Shown piece by piece: positions 16,936 to 25,275 of a DNA stretch of 64,000 nt. Below the pieces are notes generated by a model. That model was not told the DNA's origin and searched no databases. It saw only the letters and a program-made list of their open reading frames with translations. Each line of letters opens with the position of its first letter. Position 1 is the stretch's first letter. Location of the stretch: NCBI RefSeq assembly GCF_017255415.1, contig NZ_JAFJZZ010000001.1:1240001-1304000 (forward strand), in the 5' to 3' direction. The DNA is from Clostridium aminobutyricum (GTDB lineage: Bacteria > Bacillota > Clostridia > Peptostreptococcales > Anaerovoracaceae). The translations under genes and the position numbers were made by a program.

Positions 16936-17055
16936 CATAATTCTCCTTATAACAAACAACTCAATAACTTTTTTACTTCTTTTATTTAATATTGTATCAA
17001 CGGGTTATTATAGATTTTATCTATAATATTCCATTTCATTTTTTTGAAAATGATT

Positions 17056-17071
17056 TTGTGTTTTATCACAA
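17056..17071. promoter_or_regulatory. Candidate operator, pyc leader site 2
   Basis: TTGTG-TTTTAT-CACAA, a 16-bp inverted repeat located about 67-82 bases downstream of the predicted pyc start point. A sister site of the same form lies 52 bp away. Regulator unknown. Confidence 0.5.
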
Positions 17072-17107
17072 TAGCGCTAACTTTATCCCTGAATTTACGT
17101 ACCGCTT

Positions 17108-17123
17108 TTGTGTTTTTACACAA
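17108..17123. promoter_or_regulatory. Candidate operator, pyc leader site 1
   Basis: TTGTG-TTTTTA-CACAA, same arms and same 6-bp spacing as the site at 17056-17071, about 15-30 bases downstream of the predicted transcription start. The position suits a roadblock repressor. The spacing is two bases shorter than a Rex box. Confidence 0.5.
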
Positions 17124-17144
17124 TATATGCACTTATTGTATCTA

Positions 17145-17174
17145 ATTATAAGGAATAAAATATTCCTTTGTCAA
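17145..17174 (-). promoter_or_regulatory. pyc promoter
   Basis: Consensus TTGACA (17174-17169), 18-bp spacer, perfect TATAAT (17150-17145) on the minus strand. The remaining 16936-17464 interval is AT-rich with no convincing gene. Confidence 0.75.
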
Positions 17175-17425
17175 TGTATATTTATGAATAGCCTTATCGT
17201 TTTTGTGTATATTGCTATAATTATTTTCTATGATATGACAACAGATATTTTACCCTTAAATTTGCAAAAATTACTTTTTAAGAATTTCTTTATATAAATC
17301 TTCTTTTATTTTAATACTCGTCCTATAAAGTAACCTACTTAAATATCGCCATATTAGACTTGCAATCACTTCAGGAGTGTTCAAATCCTTCATTAATAAG
17401 CCACTTATCACGAATACAAAAACCA

Positions 17426-17457
17426 TAAATAAGGATCAGACCTTTTCTATCTGACCC
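17426..17457 (-). terminator. Terminator after the small membrane protein gene
   Basis: On the minus strand GGGTCAGA pairs with TCTGATCC (one G-U pair) and is followed by TTATTTATGG, just downstream of the stop at 17465. Confidence 0.6.
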
Positions 17458-17464
17458 CTATGGA

Positions 17465-17647
17465 CTAACGAGAGCCCTTCTTCTTTGATTTTAATGCTTG
17501 AACCATTATGTAGATTAGAGCTGCTGCAAAAACAAGAATAATCAAGGCTTTGTTATCTCCCGCTAGACCCAAGACTTTGGCCATAACCATAGCTCCCAGG
17601 ATAAAAGCCCAGAAGCCTATGATGACTTTTATGAGGTCTAAGCGCAT
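17465..17647 (-). CDS. Small two-helix membrane protein, unknown function
   Basis: 60 residues if started at ATG 17647, which has GGAAGGGG five bases upstream; an in-frame ATG at 17665 has no ribosome site. Two hydrophobic segments (about residues 5-24 and 31-50) flanked by a lysine-rich C-terminus (KSKKKGSR) suggest a small integral membrane protein with its tail in the cytosol. It follows the MscS gene at 63 bp and has its own terminator. No family recognised. Confidence 0.7.
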   Translation of the reverse strand: MRLDLIKVIIGFWAFILGAMVMAKVLGLAGDNKALIILVFAAALIYIMVQALKSKKKGSR

Positions 17648-17710
17648 GCAGTCCCCTTCCTTCATTAATATGATAATTTTATTTTATCATCTATTAAAGA
17701 AAATTTCAAT

Positions 17711-18505
17711 TTAGTTATTTTTTGTAACCAGATAGAGCGATTGTGGAATGGAGATGCCGGCTTCATCAAAGGCCGATTTTACATTCTCCTCCAAAAAATA
17801 TTTAACATCCCAATATTTTTCATTTTTACACCATACCCTTAAATCTATCCGAACTCCGCTTTCTGTCTGCCCTGCCACGCCTACGAAAGATTCCGGTTCC
17901 GAGAGAATGTCCCCATTGGATTTCGCCACCGCCAGCAACACATCCTTCGCATGAGCCATATCATCTTTATACCCAATGTTAAATTGACAATCTACCCTTC
18001 TAAGCTCTTCCGTGGAATAGTTGATCATCACAGCAGTTGTAATTTTACCGTTTGGCACACTGATAACCTTATTGTCAGCAGTCTTAAGCATCGTATACAG
18101 TAAGTCGATTTCCTCTACCATACCGGCCACTTCTGTAATATCAATAAAGTCACCTTTTTTAAACGGTTTCGTCACTAAAATAATAATTCCCCCGGCAATA
18201 TTTCCCAAGCTGTCTTTAAGTGCTAAAGCAACCGCAGCACCCATTGCACCGAGTACTGCTATAAATGCCGATATCTTCACGTCTAAGGCACTTAAAACTG
18301 TTAATAAAAGAAGTCCCCACAAAATAACTTTTATAGAATTTTGGATAAAAGTATGCAATGCTTCATCCAAAGGCGTCTTGCTCAGCGCGCGCCTTGTCAC
18401 AGCCAATGCTATCTTAATCAAGATATAACCTATGATTAGAACAAGCAGGGCTTCGCCGAATTTCACTCCCATGTCCATCAGGTTGTTCATTGCTTTTTCT
18501 GACAT
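17711..18505 (-). CDS. Small-conductance mechanosensitive channel (MscS family)
   Basis: Releases solutes on hypo-osmotic shock. About 264 residues, the size of E. coli MscS. Membrane helices cover about 10-125; the pore helix has the Gly/Ala-rich pattern GAMGAAVALALKDSLGNIAGG, followed by the beta domain (KPFKKGDFIDITEVAGMVEEI) and the alpha/beta vestibule (VISVPNGKITTAVMINYS). ATG 18505 is chosen since GGAGGAG lies just before it; the frame is open to 18517. It follows the ADP-ribosylglycohydrolase gene by about 20 bp and may be transcribed with it. Confidence 0.93.
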   Translation of the reverse strand: MSEKAMNNLMDMGVKFGEALLVLIIGYILIKIALAVTRRALSKTPLDEALHTFIQNSIKVILWGLLLLTVLSALDVKISAFIAVLGAMGAAVALALKDSLGNIAGGIIILVTKPFKKGDFIDITEVAGMVEEIDLLYTMLKTADNKVISVPNGKITTAVMINYSTEELRRVDCQFNIGYKDDMAHAKDVLLAVAKSNGDILSEPESFVGVAGQTESGVRIDLRVWCKNEKYWDVKYFLEENVKSAFDEAGISIPQSLYLVTKNN

Positions 18506-18526
18506 AATCTCCTCCATCTTTATCTA

Positions 18527-19516
18527 CTATTTTAAGGAGATTAATTTCTCCGCCGTATGATAAAAGTCAATTCCGCTGACTTTTTGTACTCTTTCCTTCC
18601 AAACCGCTGGAATCGCACGTGCACCTGCATAAGCGCCGCAGATATTCCCGCAGATAGCGCCGTTTGTATCCGCATCATCACCGCAATTGACGGTGGCAGG
18701 GATTCCTTTCTCCGGATTGCCTTCCACCGCATAAAATACACCTAGAGAAAGCGGTACGGATTCATGAACAAACATACCGGCACCAATTATACCGACCAGC
18801 TCATCCAGAACCATTTCGATCCCCCTCGGCTTGTTTTCGTCTACGATTCTCTTTGCCAAGAGAATTCTTTTGGAAACCATCGGCGCAGGTATATCGTTTC
18901 CTATATGTTCGCCATATACAGCAGCCTCATAGGCTTTCTCCATCACTTGCGCAGGAGTAAAGCCTCCATGCACACCGGCTGCCACTGCTGCCGCTACCGC
19001 ACAGGCCCCGGCAACACAAGGCCGGCTTCCATGGCTTGGCAATGAAGATTCTGCCGCGGCTTTCATGCAGCTTTCAAAGTCATTCCAATACCTTACACCT
19101 ATTGGGGCAACTCTCATTGCACTTCCGTTGGTTTGGCTTAATCCAGAGCCTTCTTCCGGATTCTTTCCTTCCATAAGCGCTGTCAAATATCTTCTGGTGG
19201 AAGGTCCGATTACGGTAGTCTCCAGCATCTTCTGTTCGATTGCCCACGTTCGCATCGCCTCATTGAACGCTTCTTTCGAAAACGCCTTATGTTGGATTAA
19301 GATATCACTGATAATAACACTTTCCATGGTATCATCCGTCACTTCCCCTGCCTGTAAGTTTCCGTGGTAGCGTTGTTCTTCTGCTTCCGGTGTCACAAAG
19401 TCATGAATGTACCCATACGTCTTTTTCATTTTATCTCTCGTAAAAAAGGATGCCGGCATGCCCATTGCATCGCCGATTGCGCCTCCTACTAAAGCACCGT
19501 ATGCTCGATCTATCAT
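18527..19516 (-). CDS. ADP-ribosylglycohydrolase family protein
   Basis: All-alpha, two-metal family (DraG/ARH/YegU) that cleaves N- or O-glycosidic bonds to a ribose-type sugar. Metal motifs are intact: AYGALVGGAIGDAMG at the N-terminus, GEVTDDTMES (about 57-66) and NCGDDADTNGAICG (about 277-290). Length 329 is typical. It begins directly after the stop of the PfkB kinase gene, so the two are translationally coupled. The same kinase/hydrolase pairing occurs in E. coli yegV/yegU, where it is viewed as a glycoside or nucleoside salvage unit, so a catabolic role is more likely than protein de-ADP-ribosylation. Confidence 0.9.
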   Translation of the reverse strand: MIDRAYGALVGGAIGDAMGMPASFFTRDKMKKTYGYIHDFVTPEAEEQRYHGNLQAGEVTDDTMESVIISDILIQHKAFSKEAFNEAMRTWAIEQKMLETTVIGPSTRRYLTALMEGKNPEEGSGLSQTNGSAMRVAPIGVRYWNDFESCMKAAAESSLPSHGSRPCVAGACAVAAAVAAGVHGGFTPAQVMEKAYEAAVYGEHIGNDIPAPMVSKRILLAKRIVDENKPRGIEMVLDELVGIIGAGMFVHESVPLSLGVFYAVEGNPEKGIPATVNCGDDADTNGAICGNICGAYAGARAIPAVWKERVQKVSGIDFYHTAEKLISLK

Positions 19517-20437
19517 TTATTTTTCCTCCAATTTCCAAAATCCATGCGGACGATTGATTCCGACTGTAACCGCCGCGCACCGAACCGCTAAACGTATCAC
19601 TTCCCGCAGCTCTCGGCCTTCTGCAATTCCATATATCAACCCTGCCGCAAAACTGTCTCCTGCGCCGGTAGTATCGACTGTTTTCACTTTTTGCGCTTCA
19701 TAATCGAAAGCACCGCTCTTGTCATAAACAGAGCCGCCTTGTGAACCTCTTTTCAGGACAACTGTATTTCCCGCATCAATGAATTCATCCAGCCAAGCCT
19801 GTACCGCTTCTTCCGAAGGACTATTTCCCGTTGGATTTACAGAAGCTGCCAGCCAGCCGATTTCACTGGTATTCGGCGTTATAATACGGCTGATATGCAG
19901 TATTCTCCGGCATATTTCCGCATCAATCGCATGTGCCATAGGACTTGGATCAAAGAGAATTGTTCCGCCGGCAGCATGGAATTCTTCGAGTACATCTAAA
20001 ATCACCGAAGCAGCCGGATTTAACAAAAAATATCCGGTTACGGCTGCAAACTGTATTCCATGTAACCGATCGGCTATTATTTCCCGGGTAAAGTCCAGTT
20101 CTAACCCTGCCTTCGTCAAAAAAGTCCGTTCTCCGTTCGGTTCTAAAAATACCATAGAATAACCCGTCTGACCGTTTTTTTGAACCACATAGCGAGTCGA
20201 AAAATGGTTTTCTTGCAAATAGTCTAGGATAGCCATTCCGGTGGCATCGCTCCCTATATAGGAAACAATATGTGCATTTCCGCCTAAATTATTAAAAGTA
20301 GCTGCCATGTTGACGGAACAGCCGCCTACACAATCAAATTCATTCGTTATGAAGCCATCTTGTCCTCTTTCAGGCAAAGCTTCGATCTCATAATACTTAT
20401 CTAAAAGCAGTCCGCCAAATATTACACATTCTATCAT
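19517..20437 (-). CDS. PfkB-family carbohydrate/nucleoside kinase
   Basis: Ribokinase-fold sugar or nucleoside kinase, about 306 residues. It shows the N-terminal substrate region (FDCVGGCSVNMAATFNNLGG), DPSPM, ITPNTSEIGWLA, VVLKRGSQGG, and the catalytic anion hole DTTGAGDSFAAGLIYG with the base Asp. ATG 20437 has GGAG six bases upstream; a GTG at 20452 is possible. It is flanked by the ABC ATPase gene (upstream) and the ADP-ribosylglycohydrolase gene (downstream). Substrate is not predictable; context suggests the sugar released by the hydrolase or imported by the transporter. Confidence 0.9.
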   Translation of the reverse strand: MIECVIFGGLLLDKYYEIEALPERGQDGFITNEFDCVGGCSVNMAATFNNLGGNAHIVSYIGSDATGMAILDYLQENHFSTRYVVQKNGQTGYSMVFLEPNGERTFLTKAGLELDFTREIIADRLHGIQFAAVTGYFLLNPAASVILDVLEEFHAAGGTILFDPSPMAHAIDAEICRRILHISRIITPNTSEIGWLAASVNPTGNSPSEEAVQAWLDEFIDAGNTVVLKRGSQGGSVYDKSGAFDYEAQKVKTVDTTGAGDSFAAGLIYGIAEGRELREVIRLAVRCAAVTVGINRPHGFWKLEEK

Positions 20438-20481
20438 ACAAGTCTCCGTCACTGTTCATTTGATTTATGGTCATATTCCGA

Positions 20482-21486
20482 TTATACTTCCAATGGTATT
20501 TGTGCCCCTTGTTCCCATCCGATATGCACCATATCCCCTTTTACGATTTCTTCATTTGCAGAAGCATTCTGTATCTCTGCTAAAACTTGACTTCCCTCTA
20601 CTTCTATAGCATAGGTCGTAATATTCCCCGAGTATGTGATGAAGTCCACTTTTCCAACTTTTAAGCTTTTTTCGTTCTTTTCCTTAGATACGGTTATCTT
20701 TTCAGGCCGCACAGCAAAAATTTCAGCAAGGTCAGTTTCCCCGTTGTCAAAATGCCTCTCTTTTTTAAAGAAATTTGCTTTTCCAAGGAAGCTCGCGACA
20801 AACTGATTTTTGGGCCTTTCGTAAACCTCAAAAGGAGTTCCGATCTGCTCAATAAGTCCATTATTCATGACCACAATATAATCCGAAAGGGTCATCGCCT
20901 CCTCCTGATCATGGGTAACAAAGAAAGTTGTAACGCCGGTCTCTTCGAGAATCTTACGGAGCTCTGCCTGCATTTCTACACGAAGTTTTTTATCCAGCGC
21001 ACTTAAGCATTCATCCAACAGCAGCACCCTCGGTTCAATCACCAAGGCTCTTGCCAGAGCCACTCGCTGCTGTTGTCCTCCTGAAAGCTGCTTTGGCTTT
21101 CGATCTGCATAGGGCTCCATGTGAACAAGCTTAAGGACAGCTTGCACTTTTTCATGAATCTTTTCCTTCGAAAATTTTCGTTGTTCCAAGCCATAGGCAA
21201 TATTCTGAGCCACCGTCATATGTGGAAATAAAGCATAGCTTTGGAAAACCATTCCGATATTTCTTTTATTGACGCCTATATCGGTAATTCGTTCCTCATC
21301 GAAATAAATTTCTCCTTCTTCCGGTTGCTCAAAGCCCGCAATCATTCGAAGCGTCGTGGTTTTTCCGCATCCGGAAGGTCCGAGGATGGAAACCAACATT
21401 CCGTTCGGAATTTCTAAATTAATACGGTTGACTACCGTATTTTCGCCATATATTTTTGTCAGTCCTTTTATCGTAACTTTTGCCAT
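20482..21486 (-). CDS. potA: ABC transporter ATPase, PotA type
   Basis: Energises the adjacent permeases. The 334-residue chain has Walker A GPSGCGKTT, Q-loop FQSYALFPHMT, signature LSGGQQQR, Walker B VLLLDECLSALDKKLR (with Cys where Pro is usual) and the switch His in FFVTHDQEEAMTLSD, followed by a C-terminal OB/TOBE region. It starts 3 bp after the PotC-type stop. The family assignment (spermidine/putrescine/Fe3+ class) comes from overall similarity; the actual substrate is uncertain because kinase and hydrolase genes follow. Confidence 0.93.
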   Translation of the reverse strand: MAKVTIKGLTKIYGENTVVNRINLEIPNGMLVSILGPSGCGKTTTLRMIAGFEQPEEGEIYFDEERITDIGVNKRNIGMVFQSYALFPHMTVAQNIAYGLEQRKFSKEKIHEKVQAVLKLVHMEPYADRKPKQLSGGQQQRVALARALVIEPRVLLLDECLSALDKKLRVEMQAELRKILEETGVTTFFVTHDQEEAMTLSDYIVVMNNGLIEQIGTPFEVYERPKNQFVASFLGKANFFKKERHFDNGETDLAEIFAVRPEKITVSKEKNEKSLKVGKVDFITYSGNITTYAIEVEGSQVLAEIQNASANEEIVKGDMVHIGWEQGAQIPLEV

Positions 21487-21488
21487 GA

Positions 21489-22283
21489 TTATTTATTACC
21501 TCCCAATACACTTTTCAAGCTGGAGCCCATGATGATTCCCACTACTGCAAGACAGATCAACGATATGCCGATAATAATGGTTGAAATCGCATTGATTTCC
21601 GGGGTAAATCCAAATTTAATCGATGATTGAATCTCGATCGGCAGTGATGAAATTCCTGCAGGCATCAAGAAATAGCTGATTGCAAAATTATCAAAACTAA
21701 TCATGAATGAAAGGAAACCTCCTGCCACCATTGCCGGTGCCAACTGCGGAAAAATAATTCTGCCGAACGTTGTTATCGTCGAGGCCCCTAAGGATGCACT
21801 CATTTCTTCCAAGGCCGGGTCCATCGCTTGGATTCGGGCCTGTAAGACCAGCATCGCATACGGCAAAGATATCACGACATGACCAATCACCACAAAAAAC
21901 AGACTCTTTTCCATATCCAGAAAACGGATCATCAATAGCATCGACAAACCCATAATGAGCCAAGGAATGCTCATCGGCATCATCATCATATTTCGAAACA
22001 ATCCTTCCGTCTTATGAGACAGCGACTTCATACCCAGGATAAACAGTGTAGCTAATATCACGCAAATCAATCCTGTTGTAACAGCAAGGTAAAAAGAATT
22101 GGTCGCAGCATTCAGCAGTGTTGTATTTTGTGCCAACGCTTTATACCATTCTAAGCTAAACCGGAAAGGAAGTGAATTGTATCGGCTTTGATTAAAGCCC
22201 ATCACCATCAGTACCGCTATCGGCGTATATAAAAACAGGATGGTAAGCAATACATATAATTTTATAAAAATATTTTTTTTCAT
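21489..22283 (-). CDS. potC: ABC transporter permease, PotC type
   Basis: 264 residues, six predicted membrane helices, with the coupling motif EEMSASLGASTITTFGRIIF contacting the ATPase. The start ATG shares one base with the PotB stop (TAATG), indicating translational coupling. Member of the polyamine-type importer encoded by the surrounding genes. Confidence 0.92.
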   Translation of the reverse strand: MKKNIFIKLYVLLTILFLYTPIAVLMVMGFNQSRYNSLPFRFSLEWYKALAQNTTLLNAATNSFYLAVTTGLICVILATLFILGMKSLSHKTEGLFRNMMMMPMSIPWLIMGLSMLLMIRFLDMEKSLFFVVIGHVVISLPYAMLVLQARIQAMDPALEEMSASLGASTITTFGRIIFPQLAPAMVAGGFLSFMISFDNFAISYFLMPAGISSLPIEIQSSIKFGFTPEINAISTIIIGISLICLAVVGIIMGSSLKSVLGGNK

Positions 22284-23107
22284 TAAGAATCAACCCTCCT
22301 GCCTAAACTGCTGATTCCTGCCATGCTGATTAATACCATAGCCAATAATAGGAAGGCTATTGCAGCACCGAAATTCCAGCCGTAAATTTCAAAAAATTGA
22401 TCCTCGATCACCGTCCCGATTACCGTCCCGTTCACCCCGCCTAAAATTCGAGGTTCCACGAAAGTTCCTAAACAAGGCACGAATACGATCATAATTCCGG
22501 TCACCACTCCCGGCATCGACATCGGAAAAATGATTTTTCTGAAGGTAGTAAGCTTAGAAGCACCCAGCGAGCTGCTGGCCTCTAGCAATGAATTATCTAA
22601 TCGCTCCAGCGCCATATAAATCGTGATGACCATATACGGAAAGAACGCATGAATTAGTCCGATAATGACCGCAGCTCTTGTATAGAGCAATCCAAGCGTG
22701 CCATCAATAAGTCCTATCGAATTTAAAAAACGTTCAAAAACGCCGCCATCTTGTAAAAAAATCAACCAACTATATACACGAACGAGCTGATTTGTAAAAA
22801 AGGGGATAATAAGCAGTATCATGACGATATTTTTCAGACCTTTTAAATGCTTTGCCATGATATACGCCAATGGATACGCGATAATCAAACTGATTGCCGT
22901 CACCATCACACTGTTAAAAATCGTCCTGCCTGTTAGCGTTAAATAAAACGTCTTCGTAAAAAAACGAGTGTAATTTTCTAAGGTCAAGCCGATTCCAGTA
23001 TCACTCTGAAAGCTATAGGCCAACATGATAAACAACGGAAAGATTGCAAAAATCAATAGAACGGCCATGCTGGGCAATGTCAGTAATTTTTTATTATTTC
23101 TTTTCAA
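22283..23107 (-). CDS. potB: ABC transporter permease, PotB type
   Basis: About 274 residues, six membrane helices, with the EAA coupling loop LEASSSLGASKLTTFRKIIF. TTG 23107 is the best start: GGAGGAAGG lies just upstream and it gives MKRNNKKLL; the frame stays open to another TTG at 23149 without a ribosome site. The gene is separated from the binding-protein gene by a terminator and a candidate promoter. Confidence 0.9.
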   Translation of the reverse strand: MKRNNKKLLTLPSMAVLLIFAIFPLFIMLAYSFQSDTGIGLTLENYTRFFTKTFYLTLTGRTIFNSVMVTAISLIIAYPLAYIMAKHLKGLKNIVMILLIIPFFTNQLVRVYSWLIFLQDGGVFERFLNSIGLIDGTLGLLYTRAAVIIGLIHAFFPYMVITIYMALERLDNSLLEASSSLGASKLTTFRKIIFPMSMPGVVTGIMIVFVPCLGTFVEPRILGGVNGTVIGTVIEDQFFEIYGWNFGAAIAFLLLAMVLISMAGISSLGRRVDS

Positions 23108-23187
23108 ATTTCCTTCCTCCGGTATGTCCTGAATATCTTTTAATAGCAAAAGAAGTTTCTTTTATAAAAGACAGTATACCATAATTG

Positions 23188-23225
23188 CAAGAAAAGAGGG
23201 TGCTTAAAATTTCAGTCACCCTCTT
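23188..23225 (-). terminator. Terminator between potD and potB
   Basis: On the minus strand AAGAGGGTG (23225-23217) pairs with CACCCTCTT (23202-23194), followed by TTC. Downstream an extended -10 element TGGTATACT (23180-23172) could restart transcription. It would make binding protein more abundant than membrane parts. Confidence 0.75.
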
Positions 23226-23244
23226 CCAATATTCCTATTAAATG

Positions 23245-24327
23245 TTATTGCGCCTTTACCTCAGTCCATAGTTCATTCCATGTGTTTTTCACTTCATCGC
23301 TTCTATATTCCATGAAGTATAAACGATTCAAAGATGCTTCATCCATTGCAGCGGATGCGGCATATGCCGGATCAATGGATTCTGCAGCAGCCTGGCTTAC
23401 AGGGGCAGGACCACCCTTTGAAGCCCAATTATATTGGAAGTCTTTACTGATCATCCAATCAACAAATTGATAAGCGAGCTCTTGATTTTTACTTCCTTTT
23501 GCAATCGCCCAATTGTCTACCCATCCGATTGCGCCATCTTCCGGTACAACAAATGCAATTGGTTCTCCTGCTTGCTTCATCGATGCAGCCTGTCCGGACC
23601 ACATTAATCCGATTGAAATCTGTTTACCGGCAAATAACTTGGAGAACTCATCGCCGGTCTTCCAGTAAGTCCGATTCAATGGTTTCTGATCAATCAGCTT
23701 TGACTTGATGGCCTCTAAATCAGACGGATTGTTAGGATCTTGTCCTAAAACGATAGCTGCTGCCATCACTGCATCATTGTAGTCATCTCTGAACGCTATC
23801 TTTCCAGCATATTTTTTATCAAACAATGCCGCAAGAGTTTTAGGTGCTTCTTTAATAGCTTCTGTGTTATATGCAATGGCGGTTGATCCCCATACAAACG
23901 GAACCGCATACATCTTGTCACCATCGAAGCATTCTTTCTGAGTCTTAAATCGATCAAACATTCCGTCAAAGTTTTCAAGCTTGGCTGTGTCGATTTGAGT
24001 CAAAAGACCTTCTTTGATTGCTGCCGGTAAAATCGTACAATTTGGCAGACATACATCTATTTCACCTTCTTTGGCAGTTCGAAGCTTTGTTAAAAGCTCT
24101 TCTTCACTGGACATATACGTGTTTACAATCTCACAGTTATACTTTTCTTCGAAGGCTTGGATAAATTCCTTATCATCGGAGCCGTAGTCCTTCCAGTTTA
24201 CAACATAAAGTTTTGTTTTTTCACCGTCCGTCTTCTTTTCTTCCGAAGATTGGCTCGAACCGCAAGCCGCCATGGACAACGTTAGTGAAAGAGTCAATGC
24301 AATCACTAATAACTTCTTGAATCTCAT
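23245..24327 (-). CDS. potD: Spermidine/putrescine-type ABC substrate-binding lipoprotein
   Basis: 360 residues with a lipoprotein signal peptide (KKLLVIALTLSLTLSMAAC; Cys22 would be lipidated), so anchored on the outer face of the membrane. The mature region matches the PotD/PotF fold: LYVVNWKDYGSDD, FEEKYNCEIVNTYMSSEEEL, PFVWGSTAIAYN, and QELAYQFVDWMI. Polyamine binding is the family default, but the downstream kinase/hydrolase genes leave the ligand open. ATG follows AGGAGG. A promoter and a palindrome lie upstream. Confidence 0.9.
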   Translation of the reverse strand: MRFKKLLVIALTLSLTLSMAACGSSQSSEEKKTDGEKTKLYVVNWKDYGSDDKEFIQAFEEKYNCEIVNTYMSSEEELLTKLRTAKEGEIDVCLPNCTILPAAIKEGLLTQIDTAKLENFDGMFDRFKTQKECFDGDKMYAVPFVWGSTAIAYNTEAIKEAPKTLAALFDKKYAGKIAFRDDYNDAVMAAAIVLGQDPNNPSDLEAIKSKLIDQKPLNRTYWKTGDEFSKLFAGKQISIGLMWSGQAASMKQAGEPIAFVVPEDGAIGWVDNWAIAKGSKNQELAYQFVDWMISKDFQYNWASKGGPAPVSQAAAESIDPAYAASAAMDEASLNRLYFMEYRSDEVKNTWNELWTEVKAQ

Positions 24328-24375
24328 TCTTTCTTCCTCCTAAATGCCTAAATGCAAAATGCATTTCAACAATAA

Positions 24376-24409
24376 GTCCAATTCACGTGTATATACATAT
24401 GAATTGGAC
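24376..24409. promoter_or_regulatory. Palindrome in the potD leader
   Basis: GTCCAATTCA (24376-24385) and TGAATTGGAC (24400-24409) are perfect complements around 14 bases, immediately downstream of the predicted start point. ACGTGTATAT is also repeated at 24385 and 24408. A repressor site or an RNA hairpin are both possible. Confidence 0.55.
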
Positions 24410-24421
24410 GTGTATATCTGT

Positions 24422-24450
24422 AGAATAGCATTATTAAATGGTAAAATCAA
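24422..24450 (-). promoter_or_regulatory. potD promoter
   Basis: TTGATT (24450-24445), 17-bp spacer, TATTCT (24427-24422) on the minus strand, placing the start near 24415. Confidence 0.55.
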
Positions 24451-24497
24451 CTAGAAAAAATGGAAAACCATGGCATCGTCTTCCCTAGCAAATAGTC

Positions 24498-25208
24498 TCA
24501 TCCTCCTAAGGTCTGATCCAAGTCCTGATACCACTTCAATCCTCTAAAAAATTGTTCCGGGGTGAACTCAGGCCAATATTCTTCCAACACAAAAATGTCA
24601 GCATATACAGACTGAACCGGTAAAAATCCGCTTAATCTGCGATGCCCTCCCCAGCGCATGATGATGTCCATTCTTGAAATATCCTTAGAGGCTAAGCCAT
24701 CCTCATGCATTAAGTCCCAATCCCAGCCATAGTTTACTAAGAAATTGACCTTTATTCCTCCCGACCCAAATTTAGTCCTTGTTAAAAATGGTTTTAATTC
24801 CTCAGGAAAGCAGGGCGATTCCGCATTACCCACCACCAAAAGTTCTGCATCTTTATCCGTAAGCTGTAATACCGCATCTACACAAGCCTGCTGAAAAGCG
24901 ACCTTTTGATCTGCGGGTCGTTTCGTGTTATCGACCGTAAACCCGTACAAGGTCAGTTCCTCTACACCGAGATCTTTGCAGAGTTCATACAAGTGAAACC
25001 CTGGATCAAGTCCATACTTATATCCATCCTTTTTTTGAAGTCCGCAATTTAGAGCCCACCGTCGATTTCCATCCGGAATGACCCCGACATGCCTAGGTAT
25101 TCTCTTAAATTTGGGGATCTCCTGCTCATACGTTAAATGATCTATTTTTTCTTGCAGGTCCTGCCTTATTCCTTCAGCGGTTTTAAAGTTTATTACATTG
25201 TCCATCAT
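24498..25208 (-). CDS. Divergent cis-prenyltransferase (UppS family)
   Basis: Undecaprenyl-diphosphate-synthase fold, about 236 residues. The pyrophosphate-binding Asp is present in HVGVIPDGNRRWA, and LTLYGFTVDNTKRP replaces the usual LTLYAFSTENWKRP. The C-terminal segment reads IIMRWGGHRRLSGFL and VYADIF where UppS has RTSGEQRLSNFL and a YxE metal residue; the conserved Glu is Asp. ATG 25208 is chosen for AGGTGA seven bases upstream. Either a short-chain Z-prenyl diphosphate synthase or a sub-functional paralogue; the housekeeping uppS next to cdsA/dxr is presumably elsewhere. Confidence 0.8.
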   Translation of the reverse strand: MMDNVINFKTAEGIRQDLQEKIDHLTYEQEIPKFKRIPRHVGVIPDGNRRWALNCGLQKKDGYKYGLDPGFHLYELCKDLGVEELTLYGFTVDNTKRPADQKVAFQQACVDAVLQLTDKDAELLVVGNAESPCFPEELKPFLTRTKFGSGGIKVNFLVNYGWDWDLMHEDGLASKDISRMDIIMRWGGHRRLSGFLPVQSVYADIFVLEEYWPEFTPEQFFRGLKWYQDLDQTLGG

Positions 25209-25275
25209 CACACCATCACCTCGATATATATTGAAGTTAGTATGCGCAAATATTGGCAAAGTCATTCACATAGGC

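Noticed and set aside
17056-17123. Rex operator
   Set aside because: Rex sites are TTGTGA-type arms with eight bases between TTGTG and CACAA; here six. Left as unknown operator.
16992-17297. A 101-codon open frame on the plus strand upstream of pyc
   Set aside because: Covers the pyc promoter and leader, Phe/Ile-rich from AT-rich DNA, no ribosome site.
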